Positions 46,342-53,425 of a DNA stretch of 64,000 bases are shown in pieces; position 1 is the first letter of the stretch, and the number at the start of each line of letters is the position of its first letter. Both the position numbers and the translations under genes were made by a program. The notes under the pieces are model-generated. The model did no database searches. It was not told the DNA's origin and saw only the letters and a list, made by a program, of their open reading frames with translations. Source of the stretch: Gracilimonas halophila (GTDB lineage: Bacteria > Bacteroidota > Rhodothermia > Balneolales > Balneolaceae); the NCBI RefSeq assembly GCF_042684365.1, contig NZ_JBHULI010000003.1:62001-126000 (forward strand). Reading direction: 5' to 3'.

Positions 46342-46468
46342 CTTATTTTACTTTTTATAGAATTGAAAATTATAATTATTTAGTGAATAAATACATCAAT
46401 TACAATAACATCAAAAACTTGAATTTGTCAGCCGTTGGTCTGATGATATACACGTTATCTTAGATACC

Positions 46469-46690
46469 TTAATTCTTGCACATCTTTTCTCTCAATAGCT
46501 TCTGAGCCGTTTCCCAGTCTAAGGTAGAAGTTAAGCCCCCACGCATATATCGATCCACTTCATGTAAGGAAACTTTAACGCCATCATTGAAGCCTTTCAC
46601 CATTCCATCTTTATGTCCTTGTTGCATCCCTAAATAGTACCCGGCAAAGAACATTAGTGTTGACCCGATTAAATAAAAAAGAGCACTCAT
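46469..46690 (-). CDS. small glycine-zipper membrane protein
   Basis: 73 aa. One hydrophobic segment (4-20) running straight into GYYLGMQQGHKDGMVKGFND and a further G: six Gly exactly four residues apart (17, 21, 25, 29, 33, 37), a (GX3)5G zipper. The C-terminus (38-73) is polar with SLHEVDRYMRGGL and TLDWETAQKLLREKM. No family recognised. It sits 127 bp upstream of zorA on the same strand. Could be an accessory membrane factor, a small toxin-like protein, or unrelated cargo. Confidence 0.65.
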   Translation of the reverse strand: MSALFYLIGSTLMFFAGYYLGMQQGHKDGMVKGFNDGVKVSLHEVDRYMRGGLTSTLDWETAQKLLREKMCKN

Positions 46691-46797
46691 GATAAACCTG
46701 ATCTTTGTTATTGGTTTAGTTCAAAATATATATGCCAACTGACAGATCCTGTCACCCTTTCTCCAATAATCTCTGAATTTGATAATGATTTTTAGAA

Positions 46798-46908
46798 CTA
46801 TTCAGGGTATGTATGATTTCTAAACATTTTCCAAATTGCATATATAATTCCAACAGTTGCTAATAGTGTTAACAACCACCAATTAGTAAGTATAAGAGCA
46901 AAAGTCAT
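46798..46908 (-). CDS. 36-aa single-TM microprotein
   Basis: ATG 46908 to TAG at 46798. MTFALILTNWWLLTLLATVG followed by IIYAIWKMFRNHTYPE: one membrane helix with a short basic/aromatic tail. AAGGA lies 5-6 nt before the ATG and overlaps the end of the 57-aa gene just upstream (8-bp gap), which argues for real translation. No known family; the Trp-rich helix resembles small regulatory or toxin-like membrane peptides only in general character. Confidence 0.5.
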   Translation of the reverse strand: MTFALILTNWWLLTLLATVGIIYAIWKMFRNHTYPE

Positions 46909-46916
46909 TTTTATCC

Positions 46917-47090
46917 TTAATTAATATCATCGAATATTTTAAGTAAACAGACTTCAATCTCTAAGGCTTTTAACAACTCTGGTTCTTTCATAAATTCTTT
47001 CCAAAGCTTTTCAGCCTCATTCTTTCTTAGCCTACCCCGTGCATAATTATGTATGAATTGTATGGTATTTATTAAATCTTTCTTTGTCAT
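46917..47090 (-). CDS. 57-aa small helical protein, anti-sigma-like pattern
   Basis: ATG 47090 to TAA 46917. MTKKDLINTIQFIHNYARGR then LRKNEAEKLWKEFMKEPELL and a hydrophobic end. The spacing of (Y)xxGxLxxxEAExxxxxxxxxPEL resembles the N-terminal helical motif of anti-sigma/zf-HC2-like regulators, but no zinc ligands are present. The start overlaps the stop of the upstream frameshifted gene (ATGA), a typical coupling. Confidence 0.55.
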   Translation of the reverse strand: MTKKDLINTIQFIHNYARGRLRKNEAEKLWKEFMKEPELLKALEIEVCLLKIFDDIN

Positions 47091-47259
47091 TTTTCAGGTG
47101 GTTCAGGTAAAAACGTAGCCCCTTCGGAATCGTTGTAATACTTTAACCATTCTTCTAATTCTTTTTTTTGCTTTTCACTTGCTCTGTCAGCTATGTAAAA
47201 TCCCTTGTTATCGTCGTAAAGTAATAAATCAGGATAGGGGGGTTAGTGAAACTTGTCAT
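47087..47259 (-). pseudogene. 57-codon gene broken by a one-base deletion in a G6/C6 run
   Basis: ATG 47259 (AGAGGT 8 nt upstream) encodes MTSFTNPP, then the frame closes. Adding one base to the homopolymer at 47237-47242 gives a continuous 57-aa product continuing YPDLLLYDDNKGFYIADRAS then EKQKKELEEWLKYYN and ending LPEPPEK, whose stop overlaps the next start as ATGA. Start site, length and overlap all fit a real gene with either a genuine frameshift or a sequencing error. No family recognised. Confidence 0.55.
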
Positions 47260-47277
47260 TACGTGTACCTCTTTGGG

Positions 47278-47763
47278 TTAAAGCTCTCTAATAGCAAAAC
47301 CTCTAACTTTTACCTTAGTCCAGTATACTCCGGTGTTAAAAGGTTGGTTCTCAAATCTTAAATTCACTACCGCATTTGCATCCCACTCAGTTGCAATGTC
47401 ATACATCTCTGCTATGAGTGATTCTGTATTGAATATTTCTACAGCATAATATTCATAATTACGACCATCAAACTTTCTTTGTACTGTATATTGTTTCCCA
47501 TTATTGGTCCAAATGTTATCATCCCCTACGGCAGTTCTATAGGTTCCAGCTGTTATTTGGATAATTTCAGGATAAAATTCTACTTCAATTATACCGACTG
47601 ATTCATAATCACCACTTGGGTTTTCAGTAGTAAATCTGAAATCCTGCTCGGTATATTCTCTGAAATCTATCCCATAATATGAATATCCGCCATCCATAGT
47701 TAAGTCTGCAGTAGCACAGCTTGCTAAAATTAATACCAGGGCTATTTGTATTAGAGGTTTCAT
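47278..47763 (-). CDS. YbjQ-like putative lipoprotein
   Basis: 161 aa. Signal with lipobox (LVLILASCATAD, Cys near residue 16). The C-terminal half (MYDIATEWDANAVVNLRFEN, TKVKVRGFAIREL) resembles the end of YbjQ/heavy-metal-binding-domain-like lipoproteins, in which an (A/N)AVVxxxF strand precedes a final (G)xAxx strand. This is a weak, pattern-level match. First gene of the minus-strand train of tiny genes leading to zorA; the frameshifted gene starts 18 bp downstream. Confidence 0.65.
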   Translation of the reverse strand: MKPLIQIALVLILASCATADLTMDGGYSYYGIDFREYTEQDFRFTTENPSGDYESVGIIEVEFYPEIIQITAGTYRTAVGDDNIWTNNGKQYTVQRKFDGRNYEYYAVEIFNTESLIAEMYDIATEWDANAVVNLRFENQPFNTGVYWTKVKVRGFAIREL

Positions 47764-47900
47764 ATGTATCTCCTAAAATTAAACCGGGTTATAAAAAATC
47801 AATGTGTTATCTAAATTATGCATGAAATGTAGACTTTCACATAAAGTAAGAGCGATCTCAAAGCAATTCCGTACAAAATATTTTAGAATAATTTGAAAAT

Positions 47901-47923
47901 GGCCTTAGTAAACTACTAAGGCC
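47901..47923 (-). terminator. hairpin after the HTH gene
   Basis: Perfect 10-bp stem GGCCTTAGTA / TACTAAGGCC with a 3-nt loop, just past the stop of the excisionase-like gene. Only a weak T tract (ATTTTC) follows on the minus strand. Confidence 0.7.
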
Positions 47924-47930
47924 AATATTG

Positions 47931-48224
47931 TTATCGTTCTTTTCTAATGTTATACAATCGATGATTATCAAGGAAGTCATAAAGAGGCTGAGTTGGGTAC
48001 AAGATCTTTCTACCATGTTTCACATAATCAATTTGATTGGAATCACGTAAATGTTGAATAGTTCGACTACTCCACCCGGTTAGCTCCATTACTTTTTCTT
48101 TAGTCAGATAGGGTGGGGTTACGGCCGTTGAAATGGTTTGCTTAATGTCATTTAAAGCTTTTGAAACTGCATTATCTACTGCTTCAGATATTACCTGAGT
48201 GATATGTTCTTCTAAATTACTCAT
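47931..48224 (-). CDS. excisionase/MerR-type helix-turn-helix protein
   Basis: 97 aa. Residues 1-35 form an amphipathic helix (ITQVISEAVDNAVSKALNDI). PPYLTKEKVMELTGWSSRTI then QHLRDSNQIDYVKHGRKILY is the HTH_17 (excisionase-family) winged helix: helix 2-turn-helix 3 plus a basic wing. Such proteins direct recombination in mobile elements or act as regulators; its place in the accessory region fits an island remnant. No integrase gene is present. Confidence 0.8.
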   Translation of the reverse strand: MSNLEEHITQVISEAVDNAVSKALNDIKQTISTAVTPPYLTKEKVMELTGWSSRTIQHLRDSNQIDYVKHGRKILYPTQPLYDFLDNHRLYNIRKER

Positions 48225-48311
48225 TGGTTCTCCAATTTAGTTAAAGATGAATTGGAGTTTATTTCATAGTAAATATTTGAGCAATAGATTTTCGGAGGCT
48301 GGTCGTTGTTG

Positions 48312-48581
48312 CTATTGAGGCGATTCGCCAATCTGTTCTAAATATTCATAATAATCCAGCTCCGGAAACCCATCCGTACCCTCTCTTTGTAGCTCCAGCA
48401 TTTTCTGTTCAATGTCATGAATAACTTGAGTTCCTTTTTCAATGGTAGGCTGATCAATCCACTCGATATCAAAATCTCCAAAGCCGGAACCGTACCAGTA
48501 AATCCATCGAGGCTTCTCCAGGTGGATTATTCCATAAAGGACCGAACGGTAAATATGGGCAAATTTATCTTTTTCAGGCAT
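48312..48581 (-). CDS. hypothetical protein
   Basis: 89 aa, acidic and aromatic (KPRWIYWYGSGFGDFDIEWI), no signal peptide, no recognised domain. The tail (QKMLELQREGTDGFPELDYYEYLEQ) is helical. It is divergent from the SRAP gene with a 71-bp gap. Function unknown. Confidence 0.55.
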   Translation of the reverse strand: MPEKDKFAHIYRSVLYGIIHLEKPRWIYWYGSGFGDFDIEWIDQPTIEKGTQVIHDIEQKMLELQREGTDGFPELDYYEYLEQIGESPQ

Positions 48582-48652
48582 GGATTATAAATCTCGCTAA
48601 GAAATCATACTTTCAGGTTGTAGTTACTAAAAGCATTTAAAAGAAGAAAGCC

Positions 48653-49354
48653 ATGTGTGGAAGATACGTCCTCTACCAAGAACTCGATGAAATTAATCAC
48701 TTCCTGAACAGCGTTGAAAGCGAAAGGTATCAAGCGGATGGTAATGGTAGGTACCGCCCCAACTACAATGTAGCCCCTACCAGTATCATGCCAGTGGCTT
48801 ACACCAATGAAGATGGGAAGAGAATACTGATGCCGATGCACTGGGGCTTTATGGGATGGAAGCCTAAAGAAGGAGATCGCCCATTTCTGCCCATCAATAC
48901 CCGTGACGATAAGATTACCAAAAGCCGCATGTGGAAAGGACCGTTTCAACATAAGCGCTGCATTGTGCCGGCCAACGGTTTCTATGAGTGGACTGGAAGT
49001 AAAGGAAATAAAACCCCTCACTTTATCTATCCAACGCAAGGTAAACTCATGGGTTTTGCAGGGATCTATAACGATCTTGCGCCGGAGGATAAAGATACTG
49101 ACTTCTCTTATTCGATCATTACCACCGATCCGAATAAAGTGATGGAGAACATCCACGACCGGATGCCGGTGATTCTACACCCAGAGGAGTTTGATGACTG
49201 GCTGAATCCTGAAAATGAGGATCCAAACTATCTGAAAGAGTTTTTAGAGCCGTATCCGGATGATGGGATTGATGAGCATATTGTTTCTAAGGCTGTCGGG
49301 AAGGTGCAAAACAATGGGGCTGGGTTGATTGAGAAGGCTGATTTATTTGGGTAG
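48653..49354 (+). CDS. SOS-response-associated peptidase (SRAP/HMCES-YedK family)
   Basis: 233 aa. The mature N-terminus is MCGRYVLYQ, whose Cys2 forms a covalent bond with abasic DNA; RYRPNYNVAPTSIMPVAY, RCIVPANGFYEWTGS (conserved Glu in FYEW) and IHDRMPVIL (conserved His) complete the active site. The family protects abasic sites in single-stranded DNA. It lies close to a Y-family polymerase, so the two could form a damage-response neighbourhood. Confidence 0.94.
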   Translation: MCGRYVLYQELDEINHFLNSVESERYQADGNGRYRPNYNVAPTSIMPVAYTNEDGKRILMPMHWGFMGWKPKEGDRPFLPINTRDDKITKSRMWKGPFQHKRCIVPANGFYEWTGSKGNKTPHFIYPTQGKLMGFAGIYNDLAPEDKDTDFSYSIITTDPNKVMENIHDRMPVILHPEEFDDWLNPENEDPNYLKEFLEPYPDDGIDEHIVSKAVGKVQNNGAGLIEKADLFG

Positions 49355-49419
49355 TTGTGGAAACTCATTTATAGTGTGATAAAATCAGATTAAGGCATGA
49401 GCTGTATTATAAATAAGCA

Positions 49420-50109
49420 TTAATCCAATGAGTCTGGATCTGCAAGATTATCAACATAATGATCCCAGGTATCAATACGGAAATCATAATCTTGATCTCC
49501 GTAAATCCATCCAAATAGGTTTCCCATATTAGCATGAGTTTTCCGTGTTTGAACCGTTTTATATAGCTGTCCTTTTACAGCATCAGTCCAACCTGATAGG
49601 AATGCTTTCCTTCTATACTCATCAGGATCTTTTCGAATATCGTTTATAGATCTATTTTGATCTGAGTTATTTGTGGTTGATGATTTTACTATGATGGGAT
49701 GAAGGGCAACTTCTACTCCGTTTTGGTTGCAAAACCATTCAAGATCCGTTTCACCTGCAGAACATAAAGCAACTTTGCGAATCTGTGAAGGGTTAAATTT
49801 GCGAGCTAATAAAGAGCTTCCAACAAGCACTTGTCCAATAACATTTCTATTAAGAGTACGTTTTGCTTCTATAAGATGAATTTCACTTCCATCTAAAGAC
49901 TGTTTTAAATCTTGTATTGTGTATTTCCCAGGTGAGTAAACTTCACTTTTTGATCCTGGCACTAATACGCCATCAATTCGTCTGGCATTAAGAATATCTT
50001 CGGACCCACCGACACGAACTTCAAGAAACAACTTTCCGGGATTTTCATTTAGATATTTATAGAGTAGTCGATCTTCGAAGGTGGTTGGTGTCCAAGATAT
50101 ACTACTCAT
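49420..50109 (-). CDS. putative PD-(D/E)XK-type nuclease domain protein
   Basis: 229 aa. A possible nuclease core: TTFEDRLLYKYL (Glu on the first helix, about residue 10), RRIDGVLVPG (Asp, about 45), EIHLIEAKRTLNRNVIGQVL (E-x-K, about 76-78, with a trailing Gln as in many resolvase/restriction folds). After residue 130 comes a polar linker, then KAFLSGWTDAVKGQLYKTVQ. No specific family recognised; could be a restriction-like effector or a repair enzyme. It is alone on its strand between SRAP and the DUF6504-like gene. Confidence 0.6.
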   Translation of the reverse strand: MSSISWTPTTFEDRLLYKYLNENPGKLFLEVRVGGSEDILNARRIDGVLVPGSKSEVYSPGKYTIQDLKQSLDGSEIHLIEAKRTLNRNVIGQVLVGSSLLARKFNPSQIRKVALCSAGETDLEWFCNQNGVEVALHPIIVKSSTTNNSDQNRSINDIRKDPDEYRRKAFLSGWTDAVKGQLYKTVQTRKTHANMGNLFGWIYGDQDYDFRIDTWDHYVDNLADPDSLD

Positions 50110-50218
50110 ACTGAATACTTGATTGCTCAGTTTTTAGGTTTGCTGTATAACATAAGTTTTATGCAGGAGGAAAGTGCAAAAAAACCATATAAATTTACAA
50201 ATCAGTTAATGAGTATGC

Positions 50219-50827
50219 TCATCGCACAAAAAAGAACTCTTCATCCACTTCCTGCATAAACCGCCAGTCTAACTGATCAAGGATGTAGATCAGGTGGAAA
50301 AAGCGTTGTTCGTCTGTCTCTACGACATAGTTCAGCTCTTTGGTGATCATGGTGTTTTCCATGTGACGGGTGGGTATCTTAGTAACCTGAGCAGAAGGTA
50401 GTTTTCCTGAACGAAATCGGTACGGTTGCATTCTTAGGATGAGGGGAAATTCGGTTCCGTCATATTGTTTCTTGGCTTCTTCTTCCGGCAGGAGCTCAAA
50501 CCGTAACGGCTGAATGCGATGTGCTCTTGAAGGTTTGTGCTTGTGACGATCTACGAGCACCAGCATCCGGTCGATGGCTTTGTCTTCATATCCCGGAGAC
50601 TTCTCCAGGGACCAAAGCAGCTGCTCTTCATCAAAGATCAGGTTCAGAATCTCCCCGGACTTCGTTTCCACAGTGTAAAAGGACTTACGAACTCCTCCGT
50701 CGATCTTACTGTGGCATGAGCGCACACGTGCGATATCTCTGCGATACGGTGGTCTCCAATCGGGATGCTTGACAGGTGCATACCGGGAGAAAAAAACCAA
50801 CACTTCGATTAAAGGGAATTTATTCAT
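50219..50827 (-). CDS. DUF6504-like protein divergent from a Y-family polymerase
   Basis: 202 aa from ATG 50827 (a TTG two codons upstream is less likely). ARVRSCHSKIDGGVRKSFYT then VETKSGEILNLIFDEEQLLW-S resembles DUF6504, a small beta domain often encoded beside or fused to DinB/ImuB-type polymerases. The C-terminal half (NYVVETDEQRFFHLIYILDQ, DWRFMQEVDEEFFFVR) is not recognised. Only 54 bp separate it from the divergent polymerase, so they probably share control. DUF assignment is tentative. Confidence 0.6.
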   Translation of the reverse strand: MNKFPLIEVLVFFSRYAPVKHPDWRPPYRRDIARVRSCHSKIDGGVRKSFYTVETKSGEILNLIFDEEQLLWSLEKSPGYEDKAIDRMLVLVDRHKHKPSRAHRIQPLRFELLPEEEAKKQYDGTEFPLILRMQPYRFRSGKLPSAQVTKIPTRHMENTMITKELNYVVETDEQRFFHLIYILDQLDWRFMQEVDEEFFFVR

Positions 50828-50846
50828 GACCAAGTTTTTTTTGGTC
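50828..50846. promoter_or_regulatory. palindrome in the divergent gap, candidate operator
   Basis: GACCAAG-TTTTT-TTTGGTC-like inverted repeat: GACCAA (50828-50833) and TTGGTC (50841-50846) are perfect complements around a T-rich centre, between the two divergent starts. Its size and place would suit a LexA-type or other repressor, but no second copy or consensus is seen here. Confidence 0.35.
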
Positions 50847-50881
50847 GTAATAACCTACACACATATATTTTACATATCAAT

Positions 50882-52240
50882 ATGTACAAAGGAAAAATGA
50901 TCAAAAAGAAACCCCATCCATACCAGCCCGAACACGATGTCTACCGGATCACCCTTTATAACACGATCTATCCTGAGCATCAGCATCGATCGAAAAAAGA
51001 CCGGCTGTATCTGCACTTTGACTTCGCCTGTTTCTATGCTCAGGTGGAACAGCTACGATACAACATGTACGGACTTCCGCTGATCATCGGAGGGTGGAGA
51101 AAAGACAATGGACAAGTTAAAGGCATTGTAGCGACTGCCTCCTATGAAGCGCGAGAGTTTGGTATCAAGACAGGCATGAGTGCGTATGAGGCATGGAAGC
51201 TTTGCCCGCATGTGTGCATGAAGCAGGTAGATTATGACTCCTATAAAGCCATCTCTGAGCAGGTGCATTTTATATTCAAGGAGTTTGCCCCGGTGGTAGA
51301 GCGGTACAGTATGGATGAGTACTTCATGGAAGTAGATTTTTTGTTAGGGAAATCCCGAGAAGAGATCGACGACTTTGGCAGGAGGCTACAACAAAGAATC
51401 TACGAGGTCACTAAACTGGTAGGTGCCGTTGGGATTGCCCGATCTAAAACCTACGCCAAGTTGTGTAGCAGTTTGGATAAGCCCAAAGGAAGAACACTTA
51501 TTCTTAGCAATGATGATGAACGAGCACAGATCTGGCCACTGGAGCTGGATGAAGTCTGGGGTGTAGGAAGACGGCGACATGAACATATTCTGGCTGAAGG
51601 TTATAAAACCATTGGTGATGTTGTAGAACGTGGCAACGAAAAAACATTCATCCGCCTGTTTGGAGCTAACTTTGGCAAGATGCTTTATCAAACTATTACC
51701 GGACAAGATCAGGGACGGGTCATGGAAGAGATCTCTGAGGACTATAAACCTAAACAGGGAGTCAGCTATGGGCACACCTTCTCTGAAGGCTCCACAGAAT
51801 TAGATCGTATCAAGGGAGAGTACGCCATCGCCGTTCAACATATCTGCTACCGAATGCGAGCCTATGGTATACGTGCCAATTCTTTCTCCGGCATGTTTGG
51901 CTTTAACCATCCGGATAAGCCAGGTATAGGTTTTCGGTTCGTTACCCAGGCTCATACAAACATCGATGACTATGTGTATGAGTCGCTAATGAATAAGATT
52001 GAACCCGCCCTACGAAAAGCATGTGAAAATGGAATAGAGATTCGAAACCTTTGGCTGGGCACCAAGGAAATCGACAAAACCGATCAGCTTAATGTGTTCT
52101 TTCAAGATGACGAAGAGAAGGTGGCACGAACGAAAGCCATGGATGAGATCAAGAATAGGTTTGGGCAGAAATATATTACTAAGGCTAATGCGTTAACAAG
52201 GGTGAAGGGGAATACACATTTTTTGGAGAGAAATGGGTGA
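50882..52240 (+). CDS. Y-family DNA polymerase (DinB-like)
   Basis: 452 aa. LYLHFDFACFYAQVEQLRYN gives the first catalytic Asp (DxD-like), ASYEAREFGIKTGMSAYEAW the finger region, and YSMDEYFMEVDF the second carboxylate pair (SMDE), so it should be catalytically active, unlike the inactive ImuB type. WGVGRRRHEHI is the HhH thumb motif, and a little-finger domain follows. It performs translesion synthesis. ATG start; the N-terminus has a short basic extension (KGKMIKKKPHPYQPEHD). Confidence 0.93.
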   Translation: MYKGKMIKKKPHPYQPEHDVYRITLYNTIYPEHQHRSKKDRLYLHFDFACFYAQVEQLRYNMYGLPLIIGGWRKDNGQVKGIVATASYEAREFGIKTGMSAYEAWKLCPHVCMKQVDYDSYKAISEQVHFIFKEFAPVVERYSMDEYFMEVDFLLGKSREEIDDFGRRLQQRIYEVTKLVGAVGIARSKTYAKLCSSLDKPKGRTLILSNDDERAQIWPLELDEVWGVGRRRHEHILAEGYKTIGDVVERGNEKTFIRLFGANFGKMLYQTITGQDQGRVMEEISEDYKPKQGVSYGHTFSEGSTELDRIKGEYAIAVQHICYRMRAYGIRANSFSGMFGFNHPDKPGIGFRFVTQAHTNIDDYVYESLMNKIEPALRKACENGIEIRNLWLGTKEIDKTDQLNVFFQDDEEKVARTKAMDEIKNRFGQKYITKANALTRVKGNTHFLERNG

Positions 52241-52317
52241 TGAGAGGATAAGTTGGGGTCCAATTGTATTTTTATTAGTTTTTTCTAAATTCATAAAAAT
52301 TCACTTAGTACGAAGTC

Positions 52318-53003
52318 ATGCCGAATGATTGGTTAGATAAATTGATGTATTACACGTTCAGATCTGGGACACAGAAAGCTTTTGATGAAATGCAGAGGGA
52401 GATGCACGAGGATATTTACCATGCCGATATTGATAGATATAAAGATGTATATGATCACCTTAAAAAGAAAAAGAATATCAGTGAGAAGGAAAGAGAAAAG
52501 GCTTTACGTGAGATTGAAGCGATGATTGAAAATGCAATTAAAACAAAATATACCTTTAGTCCTTTTGAGCATAGAGAAGCGATTGAGGAAACGTGGGGCT
52601 TTAAGGAAAAAAGAAAGGCTGAGGCAAAAAGGAAGAAAGAAAAGAAGGTAGAGGTAACTTTTAAGGATGAGTTCATAAGTAATATTTACAAAATGCTGGA
52701 AGAACTCTCTGACATAGATGACCAAAATCATACAAATGAAGAAAGAATCGCTTTAGAGAAAACCAGGGAGACGGCATCTTTAGTGGTAAGTATTTTAAGG
52801 GATGTCTACAATGGTGATAAAAAACACTGCAAAAAGGTAAGCTAACTGATTTTATTGAGTTAGTTGATATCGTTGTTAATGATGAAGATGAATATTTTGG
52901 GAGCGAAAAAAAGCAAGCTGACCCTGATAATTATAGAAAACATGTCGAAGAAAAATATGCGCCAATTTACGAAGAGGTATCCCTTTACTTGTATCTAACT
53001 TGA
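52318..53003 (+). pseudogene. hypothetical gene split by a one-base deletion in an A6 run
   Basis: The first frame (52318-52845) gives 175 aa, Lys/Glu-rich with coiled-coil character (KKNISEKEREKALREIEAMI), ending …NGDKK then HCKKVS. One added A at 52819-52824 would continue it as TLQKGKLTDFIELVDIVVND then EDEYFGSEKKQADPDNYRKH and VEEKYAPIYEEVSLYLYLT, stop at 53001. The downstream part has clear coding character and no start of its own. Either a recent frameshift or a homopolymer sequencing error. No domain recognised. Confidence 0.7.
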
Positions 53004-53043
53004 CTAATCTTTTTAGAGAAAATAGAGGTGAGACATCACATTC

Positions 53044-53063
53044 TGTTACCCCATTGTTACCCC
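53044..53063. repeat. TGTTACCCC direct repeat near the tRNA 3' end
   Basis: Two copies at 53044-53052 and 53055-53063, 11 bp apart (about one helical turn), between the frameshifted gene and the tRNA terminator. Similar spaced repeats serve as integrase arm sites; this use is inferred only. Confidence 0.5.
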
Positions 53064-53093
53064 GAGTTGGTTTCTGCAAGGTCTGCCTAAAAT

Positions 53094-53141
53094 AAAAAAA
53101 GCCTTTGTTTTGCTGTAAGTTCTTGCAAGACAAAGGCTTTT
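53094..53141 (-). terminator. terminator of tRNA-Arg
   Basis: AAAAGCCTTTG (53097-53107) pairs with CAAAGGCTTTT (53131-53141); the minus-strand transcript ends in a T7 run. It lies just past the tRNA 3' end. Confidence 0.85.
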
Positions 53142-53147
53142 AGTATG

Positions 53148-53221
53148 TACACCCGGGGGGATTCGAACCTCCAACCGCCTGATTCGTAGTCAGGTACTCT
53201 ATCCAATTGAGCTACGGGTGC
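53148..53221 (-). tRNA. tRNA-Arg (anticodon ACG)
   Basis: 74 nt on the minus strand. Acceptor GCACCCG pairs with CGGGUGU followed by discriminator A; D arm with GCUC…GAGU; anticodon stem CCUGA/UCAGG with loop CUACGAA, anticodon ACG; T arm with GGUUCGAAUC. CCA is not encoded. It decodes CGU/CGC/CGA after A34 deamination. Its 3' side faces the accessory island, as expected of a tRNA used as an integration site. Confidence 0.95.
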
Positions 53222-53425
53222 AAATAATTGAGAGCATCAAAGATAAGAATATCATTACTGCTGGGCAATTAATTTACGGAACAAAAAAATGAGTACAATA
53301 CGGCTGCGTCTGAATTCTGTTTATAGAAATAAAACGTTTCTGCTTTGAAACTTTATCGGTGGTGTTGCTTATAGTGAAAAGTTTCTCTAAATCAGAACTT
53401 TAACAATAATTCAAAAAATTTCGCT

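Noticed and set aside
48605..49156. 183-codon minus-strand ORF across the SRAP gene
   Set aside because: SRAP on the opposite strand has all catalytic motifs; the antisense frame has no recognisable protein features.
53148..53221. Duplicated tRNA-Arg 3' end as second attachment site
   Set aside because: I looked for the GGGGGGATTCGAACC end near the chimera and elsewhere in the island and found none.
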